NCBI GenBank assembly: GCA_003550325.1
Contig: QKWP01000605.1
Span: forward strand, 80,908 to 144,907
Length of the DNA: 64,000 nucleotides
From: Gigaspora rosea
Lineage: Eukaryota; Glomeromycota; Glomeromycetes; Diversisporales; Gigasporaceae
Direction: 5' to 3'
The position numbers were made by a program, and so were the translations under genes. Positions 1-11,049 of the stretch are shown piece by piece (the first letter of the stretch is position 1; each line of letters begins with the position of its first letter). Under the pieces are notes generated by a model. The model was not told the origin of the DNA. It saw nothing but the letters and a program-made list of their open reading frames with translations, and searched no databases.

Positions 1-310
1 TAAATAAAAAAAAATTAATAAAAAAAGTGATTTTTATAAATAAAAAAACAGTTTAAATAAAACAATAAAAAATATAAAAACATTCAATAAAAATAAAAAA
101 ATGATTTTTTAAAAAAAATATACATAATAAAAAAAAATTAAAAAAAAAAATAAAAAATAAAAAAAAACGATAATAAAAAAATAAAAAAAATCGAAAAATA
201 AAAAAAAAATCATTAAAAAAAAAAGTTTAAAAAAAAAGAATAAAAAATTAAAATAAACTGAAAAATAAAAAAAACCTGTGTTTGCTTTATTTATTTATTT
301 ATTGTTTCCT
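1..310. other. A-rich low-complexity DNA, no gene
   Basis: Almost pure runs of A with scattered T. I see no coding sequence, RNA gene or repeat unit here. The tract ends at a small hairpin. Confidence 0.7.
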
Positions 311-413
311 GCATATATATGCAATATGGTGAGAATAAAAATTCCGGCCTTACTATGAAAATAACCGGAAATTTACTTTTATTCTCACCATTGTATATAT
401 GCGCTAAAGACGC
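311..413. repeat. hairpin (miniature inverted-repeat element)
   Basis: Two arms of about 38 bases are near-perfect inverted copies. The left arm contains GGTGAGAATAAAA followed by TTCCGG; the right arm contains CCGG and then TTTTATTCTCACC. The outer ends are ATATATGC and its complement. The arms are separated by about 15 bases. It resembles a small foldback transposon; I could not fix a target duplication. Confidence 0.6.
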
Positions 414-565
414 TATGTTGTTTTTATTCGAATTTTAAAAAATTTGCAAAATTAAAATTTTTGCTATTAAATAAAAAAGAATAAAAAAAAACGTGTTTAT
501 TTATTTATTGGTTTATTTTGTTTATTGTTTTTCTCGTGTTCTATCACAGATTATAATAGACAGTG

Positions 566-895
566 CCTATTATAATCGTTAAGATTATACTTTTTAAAAA
601 TTTGCTCAGATTTTTTGGCAAAAAATCTGCAAAGAACTGCAAAAATCTTAATTTTGAAAGTCTTTGCAATTTTTTAAACAAGATTCTGCACTTATTTAAT
701 AAATTTAAAGATAATTACAGAATATTTAATTCCTGATTCTATTATAATCTGCGAATATTATACTTTCTAAATATTTTCACAGATTTTTGGCAAAAAATCT
801 GCGAAGAACTGCAATAATCTAAATTTTGATGATCTTTGCAATTTTTTAAACAAAATTCTGCACTTATTTGATAAATTTGAATATTATTGCAGATT
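566..895. repeat. two-copy tandem duplication, unit about 175 bp
   Basis: The block containing TTTGGCAAAAAATCTGC, then TTTGCAATTTTTTAAACAA, then TTCTGCACTTATTT occurs twice head to tail, near 600-710 and 775-880. The second copy abuts the start of the MULE transposase remnant, so it may be subterminal DNA of that element. No inverted partner was found on the far side. Confidence 0.65.
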
Positions 896-3448
896 ATTAA
901 TGTTTTTATTTTCCTGATGACAGCTATTGGTTTTATTACACTTCTGTTAAAAGAAATTAAAAATCATAATATAAGCATTAGTAAGATATATCTTGATATG
1001 ATTTACAAAACAGCAAGAGAACGTTATGAACTCTATGGTGTTATAGCTAATATAGAAGGGACTGGCTTTTCAATTGCATACCTAATCCTTGATACAACAA
1101 AAGTAATAGATACAAAACCAGTACAGAAAAATGTTATAAAGTTCTAAAGTGCTTTTTGGAATCTATAAAATCACATGATATAAATTCAGATTTTGTGTTT
1201 ACGGATAAAGATTTTGCAGAAATTAATGCTACAACTAAAGTATAGGGACCATCAATAGTCCAATTATGTGCTTGGCATACAAATAGAGCAGTAAAACTTA
1301 AACTTAGAGAAAAAGCCAAGCAATTAAGTAATGAAAAGCATGGTGCACACCTAGTCTATGATGTTATAGACAATAAATGAGTTTGATTTTATCGATCTGG
1401 CATTTTACCTAACAAAGGATGATTGTGATCTAAAAAAATATATTATCTGCCCATTAGAGCATCAAGCAATAGTTTTAATAATTATGAATAAACATTTTAA
1501 TATACATCCTTTAATACCTGTTGATGCACAAGGAACTATCTTAATATTAACAAATATTAGACAAAATGCTATAAGAGAAATATATCAGTTCTGCACTGAA
1601 AACTTACTAAAATTATTATAGGCATACCTGGTATTCACCAAATTAATGGTACTTGTGAGCATGATCAGTTAGACCTACCATTCTTTTGGCAAAATGACAA
1701 TAAAGATCGAAGCCTATTGGAGTGTTATCAAATGATATTATTTGTACTGATTTAGTCAACTCAGGCTTGATTTATTACTTTGGACACTTTTTAATAAAAT
1801 AATACTAGCACAGAAGGAACGACTTTTACAAATTTTAAATGGTATTGTAGCACCATCATATCAGCTGATTTGATTTTTTGGGCCTTTTTTTGATAAACTA
1901 TTACATGAAAATTTGCTCCTAAATGACATTGAAATACTAACAAACGAAGCACTTATTACAACTAACAAAAGAGCTTTTTTGACGTCTAGACAAGTTAAAA
2001 AACCAATAAAACTCAATAAAAGAGCTATGCTAAGTTGTAGAAAGACGTGCTTTTACCATTTGTTGAAATATTCGGGTATTTTAGAAGGAGAACGATAGGT
2101 TTATGATGGGTTGGCAACTTCAAGGATAAACTCGGAAGCAGAATTTTAAAAAACTGCCCCTTTTAATACATATTTGGGTTATAATTAAATATATAAGCAC
2201 CATAATTTTCTAGGTATTTAATTATAAGCACAAAGTTAGTTAAAAAGGCCGTTCTTATAAAATTCGTACTGTGATAAATTTTAAGTACAAAATTTATTTG
2301 ATAATTTTCAATTATGATTGGTTGATTTTGGGGTTGAAACAAATCAGCCGATATGTATTGGTGGGATGATTTTAAAAAAGTATGAAATGCAGCCAGCACA
2401 AGAGGTGATCAAAATACAAATATTAATGCTAATGGATATGACAAAGACAAAAGAAAACGAAGTACTAATAATCAAGCAACTAACCTGAAAGGTTTATATT
2501 TCACTAATATTGATTGTTGGGTTTGCAGCTGTCTAGCTTTTCTTGGAAGTCATTTTTTATTATACAAGCATTTAGTTCAGCAAGTTACAATTATGCCCAA
2601 TGGTCAGCAATGACAATTAATTCGAGATAATTTTGAATATCACACCACTCCTCCATTTCTTATCTTAAAAAATTATGAAGATGATAAAGTCACAGCTAGT
2701 TTCTTGCCTATTACACCTTTAGAAATATAGTTGGACCTCTATAAATGCAACCTCCATAAATGCAATACCTCCCTAAATGCACATTTTTTTCTATTCCGTA
2801 AAATGTTATTAGTGCTAAATGCATGTTCTATATTCTGTAAATGCACGTTCTCTTGAATAACATTTTATATTACACTAACCTCTCTAAATGCACATAGCCA
2901 ATCAAATTTTAGTATTTAAAATAGTTTATATAGTTTTGGTAGAAGTTATACAAACTTGATGATCAAATTTTTAAAGCTACAATCTAATTGGCTCGCTCTA
3001 AATACAAATCTCCCTAAATGCATGTTGTAGGCTTGTTCCTATGAGTTGTATTTATGGAGGGTTGACTATAGAAACTAATACCAATAATATGTTAAATAAT
3101 AATATTGACATTGAAGAAGATCCCGAAAAAGAAGCCCGTTCATATGTTAAACCAAATTAGGCATTGTTTGAACAAACAATTAATTAGATAAATTCTGAAA
3201 AATCTGCTAATAATTGGTAGCATGTTCATACAATAATAGAGTGGAGTTAGTTAGTACAAATGGAAAAGAACATAAAAGCAACAGAAAATCAAAAGCATCG
3301 AAGGCCAACTGGGACATCAACAAAACTATACCTTATGTACTTATCATATCCAGAAGAATTACATAGCTCTAAAGACAAAAAAAATTCTAGTGAAAGTGCT
3401 TCAACCAATAATGTTGATACTATAATTACAGAAAATATGAAAACATAA
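887..3448 (+). pseudogene. decayed MULE (Mutator-like) transposase
   Basis: Pieces in several frames match the MULE transposase layout. At 1000-1140 there is a segment with RERYELYGVIANIEGTGF and then IAYLILDTTK. At 1180-1320 there is a segment with FTDKDFAEINA and QLCAWHTNRAVK, the region of the second catalytic acidic residue and the following C-x-x-H. At 1446-1610 there is an HFNIHPLIP segment. At 2490-2570 a SWIM zinc-finger-like WVCSCLAFLGSHF precedes KHLV. The C-terminal tail is at 3260-3448. Several in-frame stops (near 1243 and 1376, and TAG codons near 3159 and 3186) and frame changes show it is dead. A 341-bp element sits inside it at 2728-3068; without that element the reading runs on from PITPLEI into ETNTNN. 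Plain DNA transposon, no longer autonomous. Confidence 0.8.
2728..3068. mobile_element. non-autonomous Tc1/mariner- or pogo-type element with TA duplication
   Basis: The ends are imperfect inverted repeats of about 24 bp (18 of 24 match). The left end starts TAGTTGGACCTCTATAAATG; the right end, read inwards, starts TAGTCAACCCTCCATAAATA. Both are flanked by TA (2726-2727 and 3069-3070). The interior repeats the phrase CTCCCTAAATGCA. It interrupts the MULE transposase frame exactly, so it inserted after that gene. TA duplication and element size fit a pogo/Tigger-like MITE; family is an inference. Confidence 0.8.
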
Positions 3449-3559
3449 TAAAACCTACTAAAATTAATGTAGTATATTATTAAATTTTGTTATTTGCCAC
3501 TACATCCCAATTTCTTATTTTTATTATTATCAAAATTAGTTTTTCTATAGATGAACATT

Positions 3560-4690
3560 TGTTTGGCTAAAGTTTTTTTTTGTAGTTTTTATAAAACTAA
3601 GAAATATTAAAAAAAAAGAATATATGAGCCAAATAAACCTATCTTCATTAGCAATAAATGTATTTTTTTTAGGCGTCAGTTTAAACTTAAGGTTAATTAC
3701 AATACTTGATGCAAAAGAAAATCTGTATAATAATATAAAAATGGCTTATTACAAATTTTCATAAAACTAAGAAATAATAAAAAAAAAAAAAAGAATATAT
3801 GAGCCAAATAAACTATTTTCATTAACAATGATTGATTTTTTTTTAGGTGTTAGTTTGAACTTGATTAATTAATAAGATTATTACAATAATTGGTGCAGAG
3901 TTGAAAGCAAGAAAATTCAAGACAATCTGTATAATAATATTAAAATGGCTTGTCGCAAATTTTCATAAAACTAAAAAATAAAAAAGTGTTGTTGTTGGTC
4001 TATTTGGTCCATCTTTATTAACTCGTTAAAAAAAAATTAGTATACCATAATTGATCAATCATTGTTAATATTTTTACTTATTGAATTCCCTTTAACCAAA
4101 ATAAACCTCTAGAAACCAAAAACATAATTCTATGAAATAAGTAGGTCTAATAAATAATATAGTAATTTTGAATATTAATTTTAAATCGTTTAAAAGAGAA
4201 TAAAGAAATTGTCAACTTATCTTGTCTAAAGCTACTACACAATGTGCATCCAATCTTGTTTTTTTAAAATAACTAGTTGAAAAAACAAGAGTTTGTATAA
4301 GCTTATTTAAGAAAAATGCAAAAAAAGTTTACATAGTTCAATGGAAAATGAATAAAATGAAACAAGTAATTAATTTATAAATAATTTTAATTTTTATCTT
4401 AAGATATCAATCAAAAAACATATGACAATATTATGTAATAGTGATTAATATATTCATTTTTTTATTAAGTCAATAATGATGCACCAAAAATTTTTTTAAG
4501 TGGGTCAACAATAAAGATAGTTCAAATAGGCCAATACCAATGTTTTTGCCTAAAAAATAATAAAAAAAAAAGAATGTATGAGCCAAATAAACCTATTTTT
4601 AGCAACAATTAATTTTTTTTCGGGCATTAATTTAAACTTGATTAATTGTTGCAAAAAATTAAGATAATTTGATGGCTTATTATAATTAAT
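3560..4690. repeat. diverged tandem repeats, unit about 200 bp
   Basis: A unit with TTCATAAAACTAAGAAAT, poly(A), then TATGAGCCAAATAAAC, then TTTTTTTTAGG and an AAACTTGATTAATT segment occurs near 3587, 3757 and 3960 (the last one truncated). A further copy lies near 4555-4680. The copies are clearly diverged. No coding sequence is seen. Confidence 0.65.
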
Positions 4691-4956
4691 TTTAATTGGT
4701 AGACTTATAGCGTCTAGCACATGCCCATATTTCTAAGAATGCACTCAGTCCTGAAAAAAGACCGGTCTGAACTGGTCCCAGACTGGGACTGATAAGGACT
4801 GTAGGACCATTGAAAGGACCAGTCCTGGACCGGTTCTTGTAAACAAACAGTGATCTCTGTATCACCCAATCAAATTGCTTGATCAGGTGTAACACAGATC
4901 ATCTAATGTTTGTTTATATCTGACAATAGTAATTATATCATTTTGACCAATAAATA

Positions 4957-5277
4957 GGGCATGGACTAGGAAAACCCATCTCAATCTTTGGCAAAGCGAA
5001 ATAAATATAGATATGTTGTGCCTCAGATCGATCCTTGTGTCAGATTGATACCGGCCTAAATTAGATTAGGGTTAGAGTAAAATTATGGTAAAGATAGAAG
5101 TTAGTTTAGGCCAGCTGTTGCCGATCATTTAATGCTGGTCAGTTGATAGTCATCTGACGAGTATCTGACGTGCGTCAGATTCAATCTGACGCAAGTTTTA
5201 ATCTGAGGCACAACAGATATAAACTGGCACTTTAATTTGAATCAAAAATCTCGAAATTGATAAAAAAGTCCATGCCC
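4957..5277. mobile_element. nested small element with GGGCATGGACT ends
   Basis: GGGCATGGACT at 4957-4967 and AGTCCATGCCC at 5267-5277 form a perfect 11-bp inverted pair. They lie inside the GGACC element and outside the 200-bp element, consistent with an insertion of intermediate age. I could not define a target duplication, so the exact ends are uncertain. Confidence 0.55.
5015..5214. mobile_element. 200-bp MITE, innermost of a three-level nest
   Basis: The terminal inverted repeats begin GTTGTGCCTCAGAT on both sides and continue imperfectly for about 35 bp through a GTCAGATTGA motif. Both ends are flanked by AGATAT (5009-5014 and 5215-5220). The GTCAGAT motif recurs several times inside. 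It is non-coding. Confidence 0.8.
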
Positions 5278-5394
5278 CAAATTATTAAAAGGACTATTTA
5301 AGGACCAAGGACGGACCGGACCGGGACCGAAGGTTCTATTGGTAATGGTCTTACTAGGACCAGGACTGGACCAGACTGAACTGGTGCATCCCTA

Positions 5395-7799
5395 AGTATT
5401 TCATAGATCATCAGTTGAAAATCAGAGGGCCAGAATAATTGGTGACATTACATGACCTGTAATTTTCGTGGTTGTCCTGGTGTACTCAAATAGTAGGACA
5501 ACAATTCTAAAGTTTTGTTAGAAAACTAGATACTGGACCTGTTATTAAATGACAGGTTTTGTTATTATTATTTGCAATAATATAATTTTTTAAATATAGC
5601 ACAATAGTTGAAATTAGGTTTATGTTGTAAATTGTATTTATTTTTGTATTGTCTTTTTTTTAATTTTTTTTTAATTTTTTTTTGTTTTTTTTTTATTTTT
5701 TTTAATTTTTTTATTTTTTTGAAGTAAAAACATATGGACTCATATGAGCAATTTTGATTGGTTAATCACAGGGTTGCCATAGTGATAAGTTACTACAAAA
5801 TAATATTGAAATAAATAAATAATATAAATGCTTATTACCAATAGCTATATATTATTTCTTTAGCCAAGCTTTTGAACCAGTTGTATTCCACTTTTTATGA
5901 ACTTCCATTTTACAATCACTTAATTCAGCTCTATCATATTTCTTAACTAAATCTTTTAAATATATATAAAAAATCTTGTGCTTTTTGTTTTTGGTAATTA
6001 ATACAGTATTAATACTACAAAAAATTGGTTAAACATTGTTTAGTTAACAAGATTGCTTGTTCAACTAGCAAATTTTGTATCAAAAAATCCTGACTTTAAG
6101 GTCTTACTTACTTTTTTTAGATCAATTATAATAAAGGATTAATTGAGATAAACAAAAGTAGATATTTTATACTATTAATTCAAATATTGTTTGATAACAA
6201 GTATAAATAAAAATCTTGTAAAATCTTTAAGAGAAAATGATATAAAAAAATGTAATAGAACCAATCAAATTTCATAAATTTCATAGATTATTCTAGATTT
6301 TTAATTTCAAATTCAAAATATGCCCTGACTGTACTAGAGATTAATAAGACCAATATTTTATTTTAGATCTTACTATATGTTATATCTTTTTTTTACTATT
6401 TTAGTTTATTATCTTCTAGTTACTCTTTCAAGCAAGTATCGAGACTGCCTAAAAATATTGGTGTTATCTGGTTTTCTTATAGCTTTAGAACTTATACATA
6501 CAATCTTTGTATAATAAAACCTTTGTAACACCTCTGTATTATATAGTACCTTCTTTCTATAATATAATATCCTTCTAAAAATTTCTAATTTAGCTTTGTA
6601 CTTTACTTGGACTTTCACAGAGCTTTATATTCAATTACTATAGTTACAGAAGCTTTTAACCTCTAGCCAAACTTGAATTATCAACCTAGTATATAGAAGT
6701 TTGAGTACTTAACTAATTAGCTATAAGAATACAAAACCCAAAATATAATATATATCTATATTATTAATTTTTATTTTATTTAAAAAATTGTAAATACTTT
6801 TTAATTTCCGGAAAAATTTGGTTGAATTTAGTTTAAAAGATAATTTTTATTATCAAAAATTTATAATCAAAATTAGTTGCTTGTTTGTTTTTAAATATTC
6901 AATTTCTATTTAAGTTATTTTAAAATCCAAATTTTCTCAAGTAGATGCTAAATTTACAGATTTTTCTTATCCACCAACAATACATATAATGTTAATAAAA
7001 GAACTTTATACTCACACAATTGATGAATATATATATGAACAGTGTTTGTATTTGGGTATGTTCAATAAAAATTTCATAAAACACGGATGCATGGACACAT
7101 AAATTTTAGATATCCAAATTTGTCAAATAAAATTTTATATGTCTAAATTCACTATTGCAAATATTGAGTATGAATAATAAAAGATTCTTAAGCCATCATT
7201 ATTAAGTAAGATATGGAATCACTTATTTAATATAAAATCTTTGTACTACCAATTGGTGCAATGTTACAACTTAAATTAGGAGAACAAAATGAAATTAAAT
7301 GAAAATTTTATTAGTTCGAGGGATTTTTATTATTTTCTATAAAATGAACCTATTTGAAGCTCCAATTGCCTTATTAATTATATACTAATTATATATCATG
7401 TTTTATTATAAACACGAATGAATGTGAATGTGAATATATGAGTATGAATACTGTATATAAATATAAATGTGAATATATAAATATAAATATGAATGTGATA
7501 TATAAATAAAAAAATAAATTTAATACGAATATGAAAATAAATGTAAATTAAATATGAATATGAATATGCTAATACTATTATTAAAATAATATATGAAAGT
7601 TTCTTTCCTGAAGTGTAAAGAAATAACCAAATCTATACGGGTGTAGTAGAATTTTGCTGACAATTATTTCGCAAAAAATCTACCCCTAGCCAATGCTAAT
7701 TATAAATCAGACAAATATTATAAAACAGTAATAAATATCGTTTTTTTTTTTTAGCAATCAGATTATTCTGTAAACCTAATCTATGTTAATATTATGTTA
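5395..7799. other. gene-poor AT-rich DNA with short remnants
   Basis: T homopolymer-rich at 5640-5725. A minus-strand open tail at about 5862-5990 encodes a short C-terminal segment with DRAELSDCK and NTTGSKAWLKK; I do not recognise it and it looks like a remnant. At 7415-7570 there is a degenerate (GAATAT)n microsatellite. Near 7637-7685 a small hairpin with GGGTGTAG/CTACCCC arms is visible. No convincing gene. Confidence 0.5.
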
Positions 7800-9860
7800 T
7801 CTATAGGCATCAATAACTTTTTTGGAACCTTTACAAGCAGCAAGCTTTAAATAATATACACCTTGTTCTTTGTTGTCTTCTTTTTCATAACATATAATAC
7901 CCAAACGATACTTGGATGATTGGCAGCTTTTTTAAAAATGTTCTATAGCAAGTGGTTGATTTTTCTTAATCCCGTTACTATTTAAAAGACAATTTCATGC
8001 ATTTTCTTAAAGTTTCCATCTGATACAGACTTAAAAAGATGGGCAATTTCTTTTTGAATTCTCTTACGTTCAGGTAATATAAGTTCATCATGGAGCTTTT
8101 GTTGCAAAAAAATAGGTTTTATAATAACTTGCTTTAGGATCACCAAGTTTAGAAATTTAATATATTCTAATGCTTTCTGCTTATTCCCGTCTATTTTTCT
8201 TACTTCATTTACTGCATCATCTATTGATAAAAAACTAGATTGAAATTTGTCTTTTTAAGAGATGATTTTTGAAAGTCTTCTGAATTTGGATAACTAATTA
8301 AATTATCCAAAACTTAAACACATCACAGATAGTAGAATGATTGGTTGGATCAAAGTCAAGAGCTAAGTAAATCGAATATAAGAAACTCTTAAACCTTCAA
8401 TATAATTCTATAAATTGTTATATAGAAGCATAAGCTAATCATTTACCTTGCATTGTAATATTTCTGTGGTATACAGCCATTAAACTCCAATAGTATTTAC
8501 TAAGAATTGCATCCCTTATTGTACGAATATCGTTAAATGCTTCATATGGATTTTTTTGTTGAAATTTTCCAGTGAATAATTTTAAAATTAAAATATTTGA
8601 ATATATATATTAAATTGCTTAACTTTGCTTACAATTGAAAAGAATAAAATTTAAACTAAATACAGTCAGCTTTTGTTAATATTAACATAATTCAATTCAG
8701 AAATGCTGACAAGGTTTGACCATATTTAGCCTACCTATAAATTTCGCTCCTAAAATCATATTTGTAAGATGAGGCACTCCGTCTTCCTAATATTTTAGGA
8801 GCTAAACTTTTAATTCTTTTGACATCAAATTCAAAATTATTTGAATTATTAGAGTTTAATCGACCATGATAAAAGTCTGTAATTTTAGCATTAAATTTAC
8901 TTGCAATTAGATTATTTTCAGATTTAATACCTCGATATAAAAGGTTTATAGCATTTAAAAAAACCAACCTACTACATATATCAAGTACAATTTTAGTTTC
9001 CTTTGGCAATATAAATATTTGTATCTGGTGTAAATTTCTTTTAAATTGTCATATTCTGCCTTTTCTGTTACTATGTACATTAAACCAGATGATGGTTTAT
9101 CTTGTGTGATTCTATGAAACTCAATTATATTTCTGTATTATAATTGTCACCAAAATTGCGTTGAATGGCATGAATAAACTATAAAATATTGTTTTCTTTT
9201 CTTAAATTACAATTATAATAATAAAACTGACAATACTGTATCAAAAATAAAATTCTTTTATTGTTTCTTTAATATCATCATTGAGTGCATCTTTAACTTG
9301 TTTATCAATATTAAATTTAAAAATTTTGATACAAGAAATCCAGAAAAATTGGCCAACAATGAGTTGATGTCGGATAATATTGTCTTGACGGGATTTTGAT
9401 CTTGAGCGAATCTCAATTTAAACTTGATAGACTGGTTAAATTCGCCTAATAACTGTTTTGAATTCGACTTTTATTAATTCTAATGAAATCCCAGAATTAG
9501 TCTTTTGAATATAATTTGTCAATCCTTTAATGGTAGACATTTTTAATAAAATCTTTAATTTTTTCAATATTTTGAAGAAATTTTAAAAAGAGTCTATAAT
9601 TTTCATACGTTGCGAAAATAGAATGATTTTTTATTTGACTTTGGAGATCATTCACACTATGTTCAGATAAGTTGACACATCTAATTAATACATCACAGAT
9701 TCTCTTATTAAGCTGCACATTTTCATAAGTTATCTTAATTTCTTCAAAAAGTTTGCGAGCATCTCTTGCATGTAATTGAAACGTACAGATTGTTCTATAT
9801 TTGCTGTTGAGCAATGTATTTAAATCATAATCATCACAATCTTCTACAGTTTCAATATTG
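7800..9860 (-). pseudogene. decayed protein-kinase-like gene with helical N-terminus and Sel1-like C-terminus
   Basis: Three blocks lie in the right order on the minus strand. At 9814-9527 is an all-helical N-terminal segment (NKRICDVLIRCVNLSEHSV). At 9009-8731 is a kinase C-lobe segment in which LLYRGIKSENNL stands where HRDLKxxN is expected and ITDFYHGRL where DFG is expected, followed by a LAPKILG motif like the kinase APE region. At about 8590-8460 is a segment with KNPYEAFNDIRTIRDAI. At 8230-7800, Sel1-like pieces include YYLKLAACKGSKKVIDAY. The catalytic His-Arg-Asp and Asp-Phe-Gly are degenerate and stops separate the blocks. Kinase plus Sel1-repeat fusions are a large family in Rhizophagus; that assignment is from memory of the family. 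Confidence 0.6.
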
Positions 9861-10190
9861 GAATCTTGTACAGATGAATATTCAGAATTATCTGAAGTCT
9901 CTATTATAAGTAAATTTATTATAGACTAATGTAAGATACTAATGTGATCATATTGGTAATTATCGATTGCTATATCAATTAATTTAGGTAGAAAGAACAG
10001 CTTTTGTTTTATATTTTATCATCTAAATATTGTTTTCTATAACAAACATAATTATTAATTTGATGTTCATGATTAATTTAGGAAATACATTATTATTGAT
10101 GCTTGTTTTTTGTTTATTATAACATATACTTGATAAAATATCGTTAACAGTAACTAGATCATATCCGCTTCTAGAAGGTCGATTTATGGT

Positions 10191-10273
10191 ATTGATATTA
10201 TATTTAAGTTGATATTATATTTAAGTTGATATTATATTTAAATTGATATTATATTTAAGTTGATATTATATTT
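10191..10273. repeat. 18-bp tandem repeat, about five copies
   Basis: The unit ATTGATATTATATTTAAG, with G/A variation at the start, repeats head to tail. Short minisatellite in otherwise featureless AT-rich DNA. Confidence 0.85.
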
Positions 10274-10727
10274 ATTTAAGACAATACAACCTATCAACTC
10301 CAAAAAGATCTCTAAGATATACCATTCTAGAATCATATGATCTGGTATCGAATTCTTGCCAGAGGGATGTTGATTGAACAACCTTAAACAATCCCATATG
10401 CTTTCACATAATTAATTGTTGTAAGTGAAAACGGAATTAAGTAGAGAGTTAGAGTATAGGGTTTATATAAAATAAACACCACCTCGAAATACTAATTTAA
10501 CTAAAAAATTCCAAATCCTATTTTTATTAATAAAATATAAAACACAAATAAATTGTAAAAATACTTTTCAATCCAATTATAATAATTGATTCTATCCTTT
10601 TCTGTAATAGTAACAAATGGCAATTTTAAAAATCTCCATATTATTGCCAGCCCCGACAAATTTTAGATAATGCATAAATGTCTATTTCAACTCTAATTTC
10701 AAAATACACTAACCAACTTAATATATA
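10274..10727. other. no gene seen
   Basis: AT-rich DNA. No ORF, RNA or clear repeat was recognised between the minisatellite and the hairpin element. Confidence 0.4.
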
Positions 10728-10974
10728 GGGGTGAGTTAGTAGAAAAGGGACAAATTTTTTCTAAGTAAAAGTTTTCTTGACTTTAAGCTTAAATATCTTA
10801 ACAACTATTTTAATAAATTTAATAATTTTTTTTGATTTTAATTCTATATAATTTCAAGATTAAAATAAAAAAATTTTTATCAAATTTGATTAAATAGTTG
10901 TCAAGATATTTTAGTTTAAAAATTAAAAAAGTTTTATTAAAAATGATTTGTCCCTTTTCTACTGACTCACCCCC
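10728..10974. mobile_element. 247-bp foldback MITE
   Basis: Both ends are long inverted repeats. The left starts GGGGTGAGTTAGTAGAAAAG; the right read inwards starts GGGGGTGAGTCAGTAGAAAA. Pairing continues imperfectly through most of the element (AATATCTTAACAACTATTT against a matching stretch). The flanks are ATATA-like on both sides, so the duplication is ambiguous. Confidence 0.75.
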
Positions 10975-11049
10975 ATATTTTGTTAGGATTATTCATCTCT
11001 GCAGATTTTAGATAATTAAATGCCTTATTCTCATCCTTTTCAACCTTAA

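Larger units (their letters stand above)
4734..5394. mobile_element. hAT-type non-autonomous element (GGACC-rich) with nested inserts
   Basis: The ends read inwards as TAAGAATGCACTCAG and TAGGGATGCACCAGTTCAG. The flanking 8-mers are CATATTTC (4726-4733) and AGTATTTC (5395-5402), 6 of 8 identical, as expected for an old hAT insertion. Both subterminal regions are packed with GGACC, GGTCC and CCGGTCC motifs in opposite orientation. The centre has been invaded by a second element (about 4957-5277) and that by a third (5015-5214). No transposase. Confidence 0.75.

Noticed and set aside
10191-10273. Possible CRISPR-like array
   Set aside because: Head-to-tail identical 18-mers without spacers; none of the tandem arrays in the window has unique spacers, and the organism is a eukaryote.
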